Assembly: GCA_905221605.1 (NCBI GenBank)
Contig: CAJNDS010002221.1
Location: 83,501 to 147,500 of the forward strand
Length of the DNA stretch: 64,000 bases
Source: Symbiodinium natans
Taxonomy: Eukaryota; Sar; Dinophyceae; Suessiales; Symbiodiniaceae
Reading direction: 5' to 3'
A program made the position numbers and the translations under genes. Positions within the stretch are counted from its first letter, which is position 1. The number at the start of each line of letters is the position of its first letter. Positions 63,750 to 64,000 of this stretch are shown here, piece by piece. Under the pieces are notes generated by a model. The model did no database searches and was not told the DNA's origin. It saw only the letters and a program-made list of their open reading frames with translations.

Positions 63750-63867
63750 TTGGGTTTCGAGGCTTAGGGTTTTTTAGGGTTCAACCCGAGACTGACCGCC
63801 GTTAGGTAAACGCTACTCGTGGCCCTAAGCCCGAACAAGCGGTTTTTCAGGAACGAAAGGCGGGACT

Positions 63868-64000
63868 CTTATCAAGGACCTTAGGGGGTTCTTTGGGGTT
63901 TATTTAGGGGCTACTTGGGTATATATAGGAACTGTATACGTACCCCTCAAGGTATAGCTTCTATAAAGGACCTTAGGGGTTCTTTAGGCTTTATTTAGGG
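63868..64000. repeat. direct repeat at the window edge
   Basis: AAGGACCTTAGGGGGTTCTT (63874) and AAGGACCTTAGGGGTTCTTT (63967) start two copies of a 36-bp word about 93 bp apart. Confidence 0.7.

Noticed and set aside
1-64000. tRNA, rRNA or spliced-leader RNA genes
   Set aside because: I saw no cloverleaf, no rRNA core sequence and no dinoflagellate spliced-leader word on reading; a covariance-model search would be needed to be sure.

Overview
The window looks like nuclear DNA of a dinoflagellate (a Symbiodiniaceae, Polarella or Prorocentrum type of genome; I cannot place it further). Reasons: plant-type TTTAGGG telomere repeats scattered through the interior, GC-rich codon third positions, very short exons joined at GT-AG, GC-AG and GA-AG introns, short inverted-repeat elements that behave like introners, and proteins with an N-terminal ubiquitin-like (Ubl) domain. 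Almost every believable gene reads on the + strand, also typical of dinoflagellates. All gene models here come from reading frames, phases and splice-like borders by eye, with no transcript evidence.

Layout. 0-2 kb: end of a TRP/polycystin-like cation channel (5' end outside the window) and a hydrophobic ORF. 2-4.3 kb: small coiled-coil exons between telomere-like arrays, one of them present four times. 7.3-10.84 kb: a PPDK/PEP-synthase regulatory protein gene (DUF299 family) whose 3' exons join in frame across four introns; these introns form two homologous pairs (introner families). 11-19 kb: unassigned exon islands, a triplet microsatellite, a GC-rich minisatellite (17.16-17.76 kb) and a separate tandem repeat (17.9-18.6 kb). 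20.5-63.8 kb: about 35 tiny exons that fit one giant Pmp-like/right-handed beta-helix surface protein, largely one repeat of about 27 residues per exon, with cysteine-rich exons at the right edge; it runs off the window.

Inserted in the large gene are: a LINE-type retrotransposon (28.96-33.94 kb; RNase H, AP endonuclease, reverse transcriptase, zinc fingers; two frameshifts), an array-free block behind it (34-36.4 kb), a complete small Ubl gene (37.34-40.10 kb), a poly-G/poly-C inverted-repeat element (48.4-49.4 kb), and a Ubl-RCC1-repeat gene (50.93 kb) that ends in seven near-identical 227-bp tandem units.

The main surprise is the telomere-like DNA. More than 80 arrays lie inside introns. 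Most exon islands have CCCTAAA on the left and TTTAGGG on the right, so each is oriented like a DNA fragment capped by telomeres at both ends, and each intron RNA would begin with UUUAGGG and end with CCCUAAA, able to pair. At about a dozen places an array is bracketed by an 8-36 bp direct duplication of its flank; at several of these the duplication supplies an in-frame intron junction. This suggests intron birth or growth by insertion of telomeric DNA at breaks.
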